In this document: positions 1 through 7,306 of the stretch, in pieces | Position numbering within the stretch: the stretch's first letter is position 1 | Layout of the letters: the number at the start of each line of letters is the position of its first letter | Assembly (NCBI GenBank): GCA_902491895.1 | Contig: CABUJH010000016.1 | Coordinates: 1-35,477 of the forward strand | Source: an uncultured Collinsella sp. | GTDB taxonomy: Bacteria; Actinomycetota; Coriobacteriia; Coriobacteriales; Coriobacteriaceae | DNA: 35,477 nucleotides | Direction: 5' to 3' | Position numbers and translations under genes: made by a program | Notes under the pieces: model-generated | Told to the model about the DNA's origin: nothing | What the model saw: only the letters and a program-made list of their open reading frames with translations | Database searches by the model: none

Positions 1-39
1 AAGCTTATCGACCAGGCGATTGCGAATAGCGAGCAGTAA
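1..39 (+). CDS. C-terminal end of an unidentified protein (partial)
   Basis: Frame 1 is open from the window edge and reads KLIDQAIANSEQ before a TAA stop at 37-39. A rho-independent terminator follows about 80 nt later, which fits the end of a transcription unit. Only 12 residues are visible, so no family can be assigned; the reading frame itself is an inference from position and the downstream terminator. Confidence 0.4.
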   Translation, partial: KLIDQAIANSEQ

Positions 40-118
40 AAAACGCGTAAAGCATGGCGATGATCGTGCACCGCTGTGCGAAGTAGTCCGCTACCTTTCA
101 AGATAAGCTCCACCATAT

Positions 119-146
119 AGAGGTCCCGCTCGGGACCTCTTCTTTT
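119..146 (+). terminator. Rho-independent terminator
   Basis: A GC-rich stem (AGAGGTCCC / GGGACCTCT, arms 119-127 and 132-140) closes on a GCTC tetraloop and is followed by TCTTTT. It probably ends the gene whose last codons lie at 1-39. Confidence 0.85.
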
Positions 147-292
147 GGGCGCCGTCCCGTTCGTTTTTTGGCGCGGTTTGTTACATTCCTCACTGGCGTC
201 GGCAAAAAATGGGGATAGAGTAGGACAAACGCGTCGAATACGAACGGCGGAGGAGAGCGGGCAGGGTGCCTGCGCAGGAGAGGTTGCCGTCC

Positions 293-3200
293 ATGCTGGA
301 GCTCAAAGGTATTTGCAAAAGGTACGTTACGCAGTCGTTTACGCAGGTGGCGCTCGACAGCGTGAGCCTGTCTTTTCGCGATAACGAGTTCGTGGCCATT
401 CTGGGTCCCTCGGGTTCGGGCAAAACCACGATGCTCAACGTTATCGGCGGACTCGACCACTTTGATTCTGGCGACCTGCTGATTGACGGCATCTCGACCA
501 AGGACTTCCGCGACCGCGATTGGGATGCCTACCGCAACAACCGCATCGGCTTTGTGTTCCAAAGCTATAACCTCATTCCGCATCAGACCATTTTGGAAAA
601 CGTGGAGCTGGCGCTCACGCTCACGGGCGTGGGACATGCCGAGCGCCGCCAGCGTGCGCGCGAGGCGTTGGAGAAAGTCGGCTTGGGCGAGCACGTTAAC
701 AAGCGCCCGAGCCAGCTTTCGGGCGGGCAGATGCAGCGCGTGGCCATCGCCCGCGCCCTGATAAATGATCCTGAGATCGTTCTTGCCGACGAGCCGACCG
801 GCGCTTTGGATTCAACGACATCCGTACAGGTCATGGACCTGCTCAAGGACGTGGCGCGCGACCGCCTGGTCATCATGGTCACGCACAATCCCGAGCTGGC
901 GTACCAATATGCCACGCGCATCGTCAATCTGGCGGACGGCAAGATCACCGACGATTCCGATCCCTTCGATGCTGCCAAGGCCGCGCGCCGCGAGGCCAAG
1001 CCTACGCGCAAAACCTCGATGAGCTTTGTGACGGCGCTGGGGCTTTCTGCCCGAAACCTCATGACCAAGAAGGGCCGCACGGCCATGACTGCCTTTGCGG
1101 GCTCGATTGGCATTATCGGTATCGCGGCGATTCTGGCGCTGTCCAACGGCGTAAACGGCTACATCAAAAAGGTCGAGGAGGATACGCTTTCGAGCTACCC
1201 ACTCACCATTTCCAAGCAGGATTACGATCTATCGTCCATGATGGGCGGGCAGGGAACTGCGGATGATGACTCGCCTGAAAATGTTGATTCGTCCGACGAC
1301 AGTGCCGGCGGCAAGGCTAAGGGAACCGATAAGATTCCCGTGGTCACGGCCGTAAAGGATATGTTTGCGAGCGTTAAGTCCAACGACATGACGAGCTTTA
1401 AGGCATGGCTCGATGCCGGTGGCGATGGCATCGATAAAGAGGTCAACGCCATTCAGTACGGTTACGGTGTATCGCCGGTTGTCTATCGTGCCGGCAAGGG
1501 CGATGAGAAGCCTGTCCGGCTGGTGCCCAACGCCATGACCGAGGCCATGAGCGGAGGCGCGAGCTCGGCGGCAACGGTGGGCATGGAATCCATGGGAACC
1601 TCGGTCTTTAACGAGATGATTGACGACCAGAGCCTGCTCGACAGCCAGTACGATGTCGTCGCCGGTCATTGGCCCACGTCTGCTAACGAAGCCGTAATGG
1701 TGCTTTCGAGCCGTGGAACGGTGGGCGACTACACGCTCTACAGCATCGGCGCGCTGGATATCAACGAGCTCAACGACCTGGTTAACAGCGCCATGACGGC
1801 TGACGGTAAGATCGAAACGCCCGAGACCGGCGCCGACTTTACCTACGACGATGCGCTGTCCACGACGCTTAAGGTGCTGTCGCCGGCCGATGCCTATCGC
1901 AAAAACGAAGAGACCGGCATGTGGACCGACATGTCTGACGACGCCGACTTTATGACCGCCAAGGTTGCCGACGGTATTGACGTGCACATTGTGGGCGTGG
2001 TGCGACCTAACGAGACGGCCAATGCGAGTGCGTTGTCTCCGGGCATTGCCTATACGCATGCGCTGACTCGCCAGCTTATGGAGCGCGCCGCCGATTCGCA
2101 GATTGTGCAGGAGCAACTCGACCACCCCGAGACGGATGTCTTTACGGGCAAAACCTTCGACGAACTGCAAGGCGAGGCCAAGCAAGGCGTGGATCTGGGC
2201 AGCATGTTCAGTGTGGACGAGGCAGCGCTCAAGAGCGCGTTTTCGTTCGATACATCTGCGCTCTCGGGTGCGGCCGGCGGTATGGACCTGTCGGGTCTTG
2301 ACTTGTCCGGGCTGGACATTGACCTTTCGGACGTTGGCAAGGACGTCGACATCAGTGACATCATGGCCAAGGCGCCAACCCCAGATTTCTCGGGTATCTT
2401 TGACGGTCTGGAACTCACGCCCGAGCAAATGCAGCAGGTGGGAACGCTTGCCAACCAGCTGTTTGAGGGCTTTTTGCAGTCTGATCAGTTTAAGGCGCTG
2501 ACACCCGATGATCTTAAGGACGCGTCAAAGCTCTCTGCCGCATTCTCGACATATCTTGAGAATGATGCCGCAGCCCAACAATGCCTGGCTCAGCTCAAGG
2601 CACTCGGTGGCGATGCCCTGGCCGAGCGCCTGCAACAGGCGATGACCGACTATGTGCAAAAGCAGCTGGCTCCGTATCTGCAGCAGGCTATGGATCAGGT
2701 GATGAAGTCGATCAGCGACCAGATTGCGGCGACGGTGTCAGCTCAGCTCAAGGCAGACACGGCTGGGCTTATGGACCAGATGGCGACGCAGATGTCTTCG
2801 AGTTTTGCCAACCTAGCGAGCGCTATGCGTGTGGATGCGAGCGCCTTTGCCCGCGCCATCCATTTCAACATGGACGCCGAGGACCTGAGTTCGCTCATGA
2901 TGAGCTATGCCAAGGCGTCGCAGCTCACCTACGACAACAATCTGACCACGCTGGGCTATGCGGATGAGGCAGACCCCATCTCGGTCAAGATTTTCCCGCG
3001 CGACTTTGAGGCCAAGGAGCGCGTACTCGATCACATCGATGCGTACAACAAGCAGGTCAAAGCCGCTGGCCACGATGATCGGGCAATTTCGTACACAGAC
3101 TACATGGGTATCATCATGGGTTCGGTGACCGACATCGTGAACACCATCAGCTTGGTGCTCATCGCATTCGTGAGTATCAGCCTGGTCGTGAGCTCCATCA

Positions 3201-3547
3201 TGATCGGCATCATCACCTACATCAGTGTGCTGGAACGCAAAAAGGAGATTGGCATCCTGCGTGCGATCGGCGCGTCGAAGCGTAACGTGGCCAACGTATT
3301 CAATGCCGAGACCTTTATCGAGGGCCTCATTGCCGGCGTCTTTGCCATTGTCGTCGTGGTGGCCGTGAGCTTCCCAGTTAATACCTGGGCGCTTGCTGCC
3401 AAACAAGTACCCAACCTGATGAGCCTGCCCGTGCAGGATGCGCTGGTACTCATTGCAATTTCGGTGCTGTTGACGGTCGTTGCCGGCCTGCTGCCTGCTC
3501 GCAGCGCATCCAAGAAGGACCCCGTCGAAGCCCTACGCTCCGAATAA
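293..3547 (+). CDS. Large MacB/FtsX-type ABC transporter, ATPase-permease fusion
   Basis: A single polypeptide of about 1084 residues with an N-terminal ABC ATPase and an FtsX-type permease. Visible motifs are Walker A GPSGSGKTT (38-46), signature LSGGQMQRV (142-150), Walker B VLADEPTG (163-170) and the H-loop His198, as in the LolD/MacB export group. A first membrane segment follows at about 265-285, then roughly 650 extracytoplasmic residues, then three C-terminal membrane segments with the FtsX signature VLERKKEIGILRAIGASKRN. The outer domain contains a short L-S-G-L-D repeat near residue 665 and a Gln/Ala/Met-rich helical stretch. The ATG at 293 is chosen because AGGAG lies about 12 nt upstream; an in-frame GTG at 266 has no good RBS. 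MacB-like proteins act on peptides, lipids or cell-wall processes rather than nutrients; the substrate here is unknown. The outer domain is far larger than in typical MacB (about 650 residues in total). Confidence 0.9.
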   Translation: MLELKGICKRYVTQSFTQVALDSVSLSFRDNEFVAILGPSGSGKTTMLNVIGGLDHFDSGDLLIDGISTKDFRDRDWDAYRNNRIGFVFQSYNLIPHQTILENVELALTLTGVGHAERRQRAREALEKVGLGEHVNKRPSQLSGGQMQRVAIARALINDPEIVLADEPTGALDSTTSVQVMDLLKDVARDRLVIMVTHNPELAYQYATRIVNLADGKITDDSDPFDAAKAARREAKPTRKTSMSFVTALGLSARNLMTKKGRTAMTAFAGSIGIIGIAAILALSNGVNGYIKKVEEDTLSSYPLTISKQDYDLSSMMGGQGTADDDSPENVDSSDDSAGGKAKGTDKIPVVTAVKDMFASVKSNDMTSFKAWLDAGGDGIDKEVNAIQYGYGVSPVVYRAGKGDEKPVRLVPNAMTEAMSGGASSAATVGMESMGTSVFNEMIDDQSLLDSQYDVVAGHWPTSANEAVMVLSSRGTVGDYTLYSIGALDINELNDLVNSAMTADGKIETPETGADFTYDDALSTTLKVLSPADAYRKNEETGMWTDMSDDADFMTAKVADGIDVHIVGVVRPNETANASALSPGIAYTHALTRQLMERAADSQIVQEQLDHPETDVFTGKTFDELQGEAKQGVDLGSMFSVDEAALKSAFSFDTSALSGAAGGMDLSGLDLSGLDIDLSDVGKDVDISDIMAKAPTPDFSGIFDGLELTPEQMQQVGTLANQLFEGFLQSDQFKALTPDDLKDASKLSAAFSTYLENDAAAQQCLAQLKALGGDALAERLQQAMTDYVQKQLAPYLQQAMDQVMKSISDQIAATVSAQLKADTAGLMDQMATQMSSSFANLASAMRVDASAFARAIHFNMDAEDLSSLMMSYAKASQLTYDNNLTTLGYADEADPISVKIFPRDFEAKERVLDHIDAYNKQVKAAGHDDRAISYTDYMGIIMGSVTDIVNTISLVLIAFVSISLVVSSIMIGIITYISVLERKKEIGILRAIGASKRNVANVFNAETFIEGLIAGVFAIVVVVAVSFPVNTWALAAKQVPNLMSLPVQDALVLIAISVLLTVVAGLLPARSASKKDPVEALRSE

Positions 3548-3578
3548 TGTGACAAAGGGACAGTCCCTTTGTCACATT
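3546..3578. repeat. 33-bp perfect palindrome, GTGACAAAGGGAC family (copy 1)
   Basis: Two perfect 15-bp arms (AATGTGACAAAGGGA and its complement) flank a CAG loop. The element begins inside the stop codon of the ABC gene. Degenerate copies of the same 33-bp length lie at 9733-9765 and 10046-10078. It has no U tract, so it is not a standard terminator. It resembles REP-type palindromes; mobilisation by a RAYT (Y1) transposase elsewhere in the genome is inference. Confidence 0.8.
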
Positions 3579-3605
3579 GAGACCCTTGCGAAATCGGGGT
3601 CTAAT

Positions 3606-3617
3606 TACCGTTCGGCA
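3606..3617. promoter_or_regulatory. Putative upstream TetR operator of the first MFS gene
   Basis: The sequence TACCGTTCGGCA matches the TACC-N4-GGTA palindrome seen at 3673-3684 and 5850-5861 except for one base in the right arm. It lies about 30 bp upstream of the -35 box at 3648. A second repressor site upstream of the promoter is inferred. Confidence 0.45.
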
Positions 3618-3647
3618 GGTTAAGAACTCCCTCTCCCCGCTTAATGC

Positions 3648-3685
3648 TTGACGAAGAGTCTTCTGGTTTATATACCTATCGGTAG
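3648..3685 (+). promoter_or_regulatory. Promoter of the first MFS gene with overlapping TetR operator
   Basis: TTGACG (3648-3653), a 17-bp spacer and TATACC (3671-3676) form a sigma-70-like promoter. The palindrome TACCTATCGGTA (3673-3684) overlaps the -10 box and matches the operator at 5850-5861 in both TACC/GGTA arms and spacing. Binding there would block RNA polymerase, so repression of the downstream transporter by the neighbouring TetR protein is likely. Confidence 0.65.
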
Positions 3686-3722
3686 GCATATAGGATGTAT
3701 TGCCGATAGAAATGGAGCAACC

Positions 3723-5003
3723 ATGACTCTCACCACACCAGCCAAAAAAGATTGTCTCCGTGAAAGCGGCGCATTTGCTTGGGTCGTCGTTATTGCGCTC
3801 GGCTTAATGTCCGCCGGAACAACTGGCACATATAGCATTATTGCCGGCTCATTCGTTGCTCCAGTATGTGAAGATCTGGGCTTTGACTACACTTCTTTTT
3901 CTTTCTATTTCACCGCGATTCTTCTTGGCCTTGCGCTTGGGCTTCCGCTTTTGAGTCGCTTCATTCCAAAAGTAATCGGCAAACCATGGCATATTTGCAT
4001 TGAACTCGTCCTTATTGTCGCCGGCGCCGCAATGGCGTTCTACACCGAGGTCTGGATGTTCACCGTCTCCGCCGCAGTGATCGGCATCTGCTTTTCGTTT
4101 ACAACGGGCGTCTGCATGTCCGATGTCATTGACCAATGGTTCAGCAAATCGTCCGGTCTTGCCATCGGCCTCGCTTGGGGCGTTAATTCTCTCTGTACGC
4201 TGTTATTGAGTCCTGTCATTACGCTGGTCATCGAGCAGCAAGGCTGGCGTACGGGATACATCGTGCTTGCGGCCGTTTCTGCAGCTATGATTTTGCCTGC
4301 AAGCGCATTTATCATTCGCCTTAACCCCTCTGATCGCAACATGCTTCCGTACGGAGAGACCGCCTCCGAAACCCATGAGAGCTGCAGCGCCGATGAGCAG
4401 GAAGATGTTCTTTCGGGCATGGCACTCCGCGATGCCGCGAAAACGCCGTCTTTTATTCTCTGTGTCCTCTTGCTTTGCGTGGCGCAGCTCACCTGCTGCA
4501 TGAACCAGCTGTTTCCAACCTATGCAAGCGAGGTCGGTTTCAATCCTATCGTAGGAAGCTTAATGGTCTCGGCAGCTTCACTCTCCGATATCTTCCTAAA
4601 TCCCTTCGTGGGCAAAACATGCGACAAGCTTGGCGCTATTAAAGCAACGGTCGCATGGACAGGTGTCAGCATTCTTTCATTCCTGCTTCTTATCATTGGC
4701 GGAAGCAATGAGACCGTTTCCATCATTGCAGCTGGTGTAAACGATGTCATGTTCGCCATCGTTGGAACCGCAATGCCGATGCTTCTACTCTCGCTCTTTG
4801 GATCACGCGATTTTGGAAGGATCTATTCGATCGTTTGCTCAGCGGGCTATGTCGTCGGTGCTTTTGGAATGCCGGTCATGATGAAGGTTTACGGCATGGC
4901 GGGGTCATTCCAGGGAGTATTTATCTTCTGCATTGCCTGCAACCTTATGATTGCTGCGTTTGCTATCGTTTCCGGCTTTCTCAATAAGGCTGCTGAAAAG
5001 TAA
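3723..5003 (+). CDS. OFA-type MFS transporter, paralogue of the 8383-9648 gene
   Basis: A 426-residue polytopic protein with about 12 hydrophobic segments and a central hydrophilic loop (about 215-240). It has the layout of the oxalate/formate antiporter and monocarboxylate branch of the major facilitator superfamily. It is clearly paralogous to the transporter at 8383-9648: VIALGLMSAGTTG, IAGSFVAPVCE, VAQLTCCMNQLFPTYASEVG (VQ in the other) and FGMPVMMKVYG/YE recur at matching places. The ATG at 3723 has GGAG about 8 nt upstream; an upstream TTG at 3648 is part of the -35 box and is rejected. The coding sequence is visibly richer in A/T than neighbouring genes. Its promoter carries the same operator as the deiminase operon, so it probably belongs to that regulon and moves a related substrate or product. 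The substrate is not known. Confidence 0.85.
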   Translation: MTLTTPAKKDCLRESGAFAWVVVIALGLMSAGTTGTYSIIAGSFVAPVCEDLGFDYTSFSFYFTAILLGLALGLPLLSRFIPKVIGKPWHICIELVLIVAGAAMAFYTEVWMFTVSAAVIGICFSFTTGVCMSDVIDQWFSKSSGLAIGLAWGVNSLCTLLLSPVITLVIEQQGWRTGYIVLAAVSAAMILPASAFIIRLNPSDRNMLPYGETASETHESCSADEQEDVLSGMALRDAAKTPSFILCVLLLCVAQLTCCMNQLFPTYASEVGFNPIVGSLMVSAASLSDIFLNPFVGKTCDKLGAIKATVAWTGVSILSFLLLIIGGSNETVSIIAAGVNDVMFAIVGTAMPMLLLSLFGSRDFGRIYSIVCSAGYVVGAFGMPVMMKVYGMAGSFQGVFIFCIACNLMIAAFAIVSGFLNKAAEK

Positions 5004-5038
5004 TAAGCGCCGATTTGCATCGGCATAGATTGCCACGC

Positions 5039-5085
5039 AACAGGGGTTGACTCCAAGCCAGACTGGAGTCGACCCCTGTTTTCGT
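5039..5085. terminator. Bidirectional terminator between MFS gene and tetR
   Basis: A long stem (AACAGGGGT-TGACTCCA paired with TGGAGTCG-ACCCCTGTT, 5039-5080) has an 8-nt loop and a T-rich tail TTTTCGTTTT. It lies between two convergent genes and can serve both. Confidence 0.85.
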
Positions 5086-5141
5086 TTTAAAGGTTGCCCG
5101 CAGGCACCATGGGTGCCAACATGCGCTTCAGCTTGGCTGGT

Positions 5142-5720
5142 TTATTTGAACATAAGCTCGACTATTCCCGCCCAAACCGCTTTTTCATCAATATCCTCAC
5201 CTTGAGCGACCGTATTGCTTGCTCCCTCCAGAACGGTATAAAGAATTTGTACGTAGAGCATTACGTCGGCGCTATCGGAAAACGCGCCAATCTCTACACC
5301 ATGAAGAAGGATGTCTTTAAGCGCATCCATGGTTCGTTTGGTCGCCGTCGCTTGACGTTCCTGAACTGCAGGAATTCGATTTGCTTGAACGCTAACCTCG
5401 GCCAGCACGCGCCGGCGCTTTTCATCGCTTCGATAGCCACCTATAACTGAATTGCCGAGCTCGATAAGCGCGGCCTTGAACCCGTCCCTATCGACTATTA
5501 GCGAGTAGTCGCGCTGATAGTCAATGGTCGGAAACATGCTGTCCAAGAGCGTAGTGAAAATCTCCTCTTTAGAGGGAAAGTAGTAGTACACCGACGGCTT
5601 GGATATACCGACAAAGTCGCAAATCTTTCCGATAGACGCTTTGTCATAACCGACTTCTGCCACAAGATCGTACATTGCGTCCAATATTTTTTTTCTTGTG
5701 CTCACGCTGCATTTCTCCAT
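5142..5720 (-). CDS. TetR/AcrR-family transcriptional repressor
   Basis: A 192-residue protein with an N-terminal TetR helix-turn-helix (about residues 8-55): the helices run through KILDAMYDLVAEVGYDKASI and VGISKPSVYYYFPSKEEIF, the YYYF-x-SKEE block being typical of the family. The C-terminal two thirds are the variable ligand-binding and dimerisation domain, whose ligand cannot be read from sequence. The ATG at 5720 is preceded by GGAAG about 9 nt upstream. The gene is divergent from the deiminase operon and convergent with the first MFS gene. The 220-bp divergent region holds two palindromes at 5798-5813 and 5849-5862. Autoregulation and repression of both transporters and both enzymes is the simplest reading, with the guanidino substrate or its product as inducer (inference). 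Confidence 0.88.
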   Translation of the reverse strand: MEKCSVSTRKKILDAMYDLVAEVGYDKASIGKICDFVGISKPSVYYYFPSKEEIFTTLLDSMFPTIDYQRDYSLIVDRDGFKAALIELGNSVIGGYRSDEKRRRVLAEVSVQANRIPAVQERQATATKRTMDALKDILLHGVEIGAFSDSADVMLYVQILYTVLEGASNTVAQGEDIDEKAVWAGIVELMFK

Positions 5721-5797
5721 CGCAAATCACTTCCGCACTACCAACATTATTAAGGATGGCAACGGAACATCAATTCGTGTCCAAACATGACCACTAT

Positions 5798-5813
5798 ATA
5801 CGGTGAACGGTAT
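5798..5813. promoter_or_regulatory. Putative TetR operator near the tetR start
   Basis: The 16-bp imperfect palindrome ATACGGTGAACGGTAT shares the right half GAACGGTA with the site at 5849-5862. It lies close to a possible tetR promoter on the minus strand (TTGAAT, 17-bp spacer, TGATAC), which fits autoregulation. Confidence 0.5.
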
Positions 5814-5848
5814 GTATCAGTAGGCGAGCGGCAATTATTCAAAACTAT

Positions 5849-5862
5849 CTACCGAACGGTAG
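5849..5862. promoter_or_regulatory. Perfect TetR operator upstream of the deiminase operon
   Basis: CTACCGAACGGTAG is a perfect inverted repeat except for its 2-nt centre. It abuts TATAGT (5864-5869), a candidate -10 for the deiminase operon. It is the best-conserved member of the TACC-N4-GGTA set in this cluster. Confidence 0.65.
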
Positions 5863-5944
5863 GTATAGTAGTACTATAGCAGGTGAAACCCCGCTATTGT
5901 CGCGGCCGGACAGCATCGCGGGAAACCCGACGGAAGGACCAACC

Positions 5945-7183
5945 ATGTACGAGAACTATCGTATGCCGGGCGAGTTCGAGAAGCGCTCCAACGTCTATGT
6001 GACATGGCTTCCCGATTACATCCGTGCAGAGGGCTATGATAACCGCCAGCCCTGCGTTGACGTGATCAAGGCTCTGCTCGAGTATGGCGACGTTACGGTC
6101 AACCTCAATTGCGGTACCCCCGGCTCCTATGAGGAGGCTTGCTCGCGCCTGAAGGAGGAGGGGGTTGATCTCGATCGCATCGAGATCACGCAGTTCGAAG
6201 ACTCCAACTTCTATGTCCGCGACAACGGTCCCAGCATCATGGTCGACGACAAGGGCCATTCTTATATGGTCAACCCCGCTTGGACCTATTACGGCGTGTG
6301 GGACAAGAACTCCCCGGAGTGCCAGTCCGCACGTAAGGCAGCGGTTCACATGGCGGTTGCGCTCGGTTGCTTCGATATCGTCAATTCCGAAATGGTTTCG
6401 GAGGGCGGCGACCGCGAGTTTGACGGTCACGGCACTCTGATCGCAATCGAGGACACGGAATGCCGCAAGCGTAATCCCGAGTTCACGAAAGAGGAAGTAG
6501 AGGCCGAGTATAAGCGCATCTACAACCTCAACAAGGTTATCTGGCTTCCGCAGCCTATGCTCGAGGACGACGACTATCGACTGGGCATCCTCGACGAGAA
6601 GGAAGACGGAACTCCCGTCTTTGGCATGAGCTTTGCAGCTCACATTGATGAGATGTGTCGCTTTATCACTCCGAACAAGATTCTTCTTGCCGAGGTGTCC
6701 GATGAAGAGGCAGCCTCGAGCAAGGCTGGAGCAGAGTCTCGTCGCCGCATTGAGGCAGCCTACGAGATCCTGAGCAACGAAACGGACTGGGAGGGCAAGC
6801 CCTTCGAGATCGTTCGTATGCCCACCGCCGAGCCTATTGAAGTCGTTATCGCCCCTGGCGATGAAGATTACGAGCTCTATAAGGGCTTCATCGACGAAAT
6901 GGGCGGCAAGTTTATGGATGGCACCCCCTGGCCCGAGGGCCCCGTCCACTTCTACGCCGCAGCGAGCTACTGCAACTTCCTGATTTGCAACGGCGTCGTT
7001 CTTGGCCAGCGTTATTACCACGAGGGCATGAGCGAGGTCGTGAAAGAGAAGGACGAGCAGGCCAAGGCAGTTCTTGAGAGCTGCTTCCCCGATCGCAAGG
7101 TCATCATGATTGATTCCCTCGCGCTTAACCTGTCCGGCGGCGGCGTGCACTGCTGGACTAAGGACGTGGCGGCCAGTCGTTAG
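5945..7183 (+). CDS. Agmatine-deiminase-family (peptidyl-arginine deiminase type) hydrolase
   Basis: A 412-residue member of the guanidino-group-modifying superfamily closest to agmatine deiminase, which hydrolyses a guanidinium to a ureido group plus ammonia. Core motifs are present: VRDNGP (91-96), EGGDREFDGHGT (153-164), HID with catalytic-type His233 and Asp235, and GGGVHC with nucleophile Cys403. It departs from canonical agmatine deiminases: the aromatic before the RD-x-GP block is Phe-Tyr rather than Trp, GH(V/I)D is AHID, and a loop of about 15 residues (213-227) is inserted before it. Length exceeds the usual 340-370. The ATG at 5945 follows GGAAGG by 7 nt; an upstream in-frame ATG at 5897 has no RBS. 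It is the first gene of an operon with a carbamoyltransferase and a transporter under TetR operators. An active deiminase is likely, but the substrate may be a guanidino acid rather than agmatine (inference). Confidence 0.85.
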   Translation: MYENYRMPGEFEKRSNVYVTWLPDYIRAEGYDNRQPCVDVIKALLEYGDVTVNLNCGTPGSYEEACSRLKEEGVDLDRIEITQFEDSNFYVRDNGPSIMVDDKGHSYMVNPAWTYYGVWDKNSPECQSARKAAVHMAVALGCFDIVNSEMVSEGGDREFDGHGTLIAIEDTECRKRNPEFTKEEVEAEYKRIYNLNKVIWLPQPMLEDDDYRLGILDEKEDGTPVFGMSFAAHIDEMCRFITPNKILLAEVSDEEAASSKAGAESRRRIEAAYEILSNETDWEGKPFEIVRMPTAEPIEVVIAPGDEDYELYKGFIDEMGGKFMDGTPWPEGPVHFYAAASYCNFLICNGVVLGQRYYHEGMSEVVKEKDEQAKAVLESCFPDRKVIMIDSLALNLSGGGVHCWTKDVAASR

Positions 7184-7186
7184 TGA

Positions 7187-7261
7187 GCCTTAGAGCCTGC
7201 GCTCTTTGGCTTAGGCGCCACATGTACCGCTCCCCGAGGGATATCCGTGTTTTCCTCGGGG
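7187..7261 (+). other. Two intercistronic stem-loops
   Basis: The 123-nt gap between the deiminase and carbamoyltransferase genes holds an imperfect hairpin at 7187-7216 (inner GAGC/GCTC) and a perfect 8-bp hairpin, CCCCGAGG (7232-7239) with CCTCGGGG (7254-7261). Neither has a U tract. They could set differential mRNA stability or partial attenuation; function is inferred only. Confidence 0.55.
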
Positions 7262-7306
7262 ACACATTCAACAATAATTTTGATAATAATTCGAAAGGAA
7301 ATAGGC

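Noticed and set aside
3648..3722. TTG start at 3648 for the first MFS gene
   Set aside because: TTGACG there is the -35 box of the promoter, and the ATG at 3723 has a proper RBS and begins at the usual MFS N-terminus.
5094..5450. 118-codon plus-strand frame overlapping tetR
   Set aside because: It runs antisense through the TetR coding region and has no RBS or recognisable product.
5894..7150. Long antisense open frame (418 codons) opposite the deiminase gene
   Set aside because: It is a GC-rich shadow of a real gene: the plus-strand product has complete family motifs, the antisense product has none and lacks an RBS. The same applies to long antisense frames at 8398-9714, 13249-14568, 24317-25906 and 26087-27979.
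7187..7261. Intrinsic terminator inside the deiminase operon
   Set aside because: Neither hairpin is followed by a U tract, and the downstream genes have no good promoter of their own in the gap.
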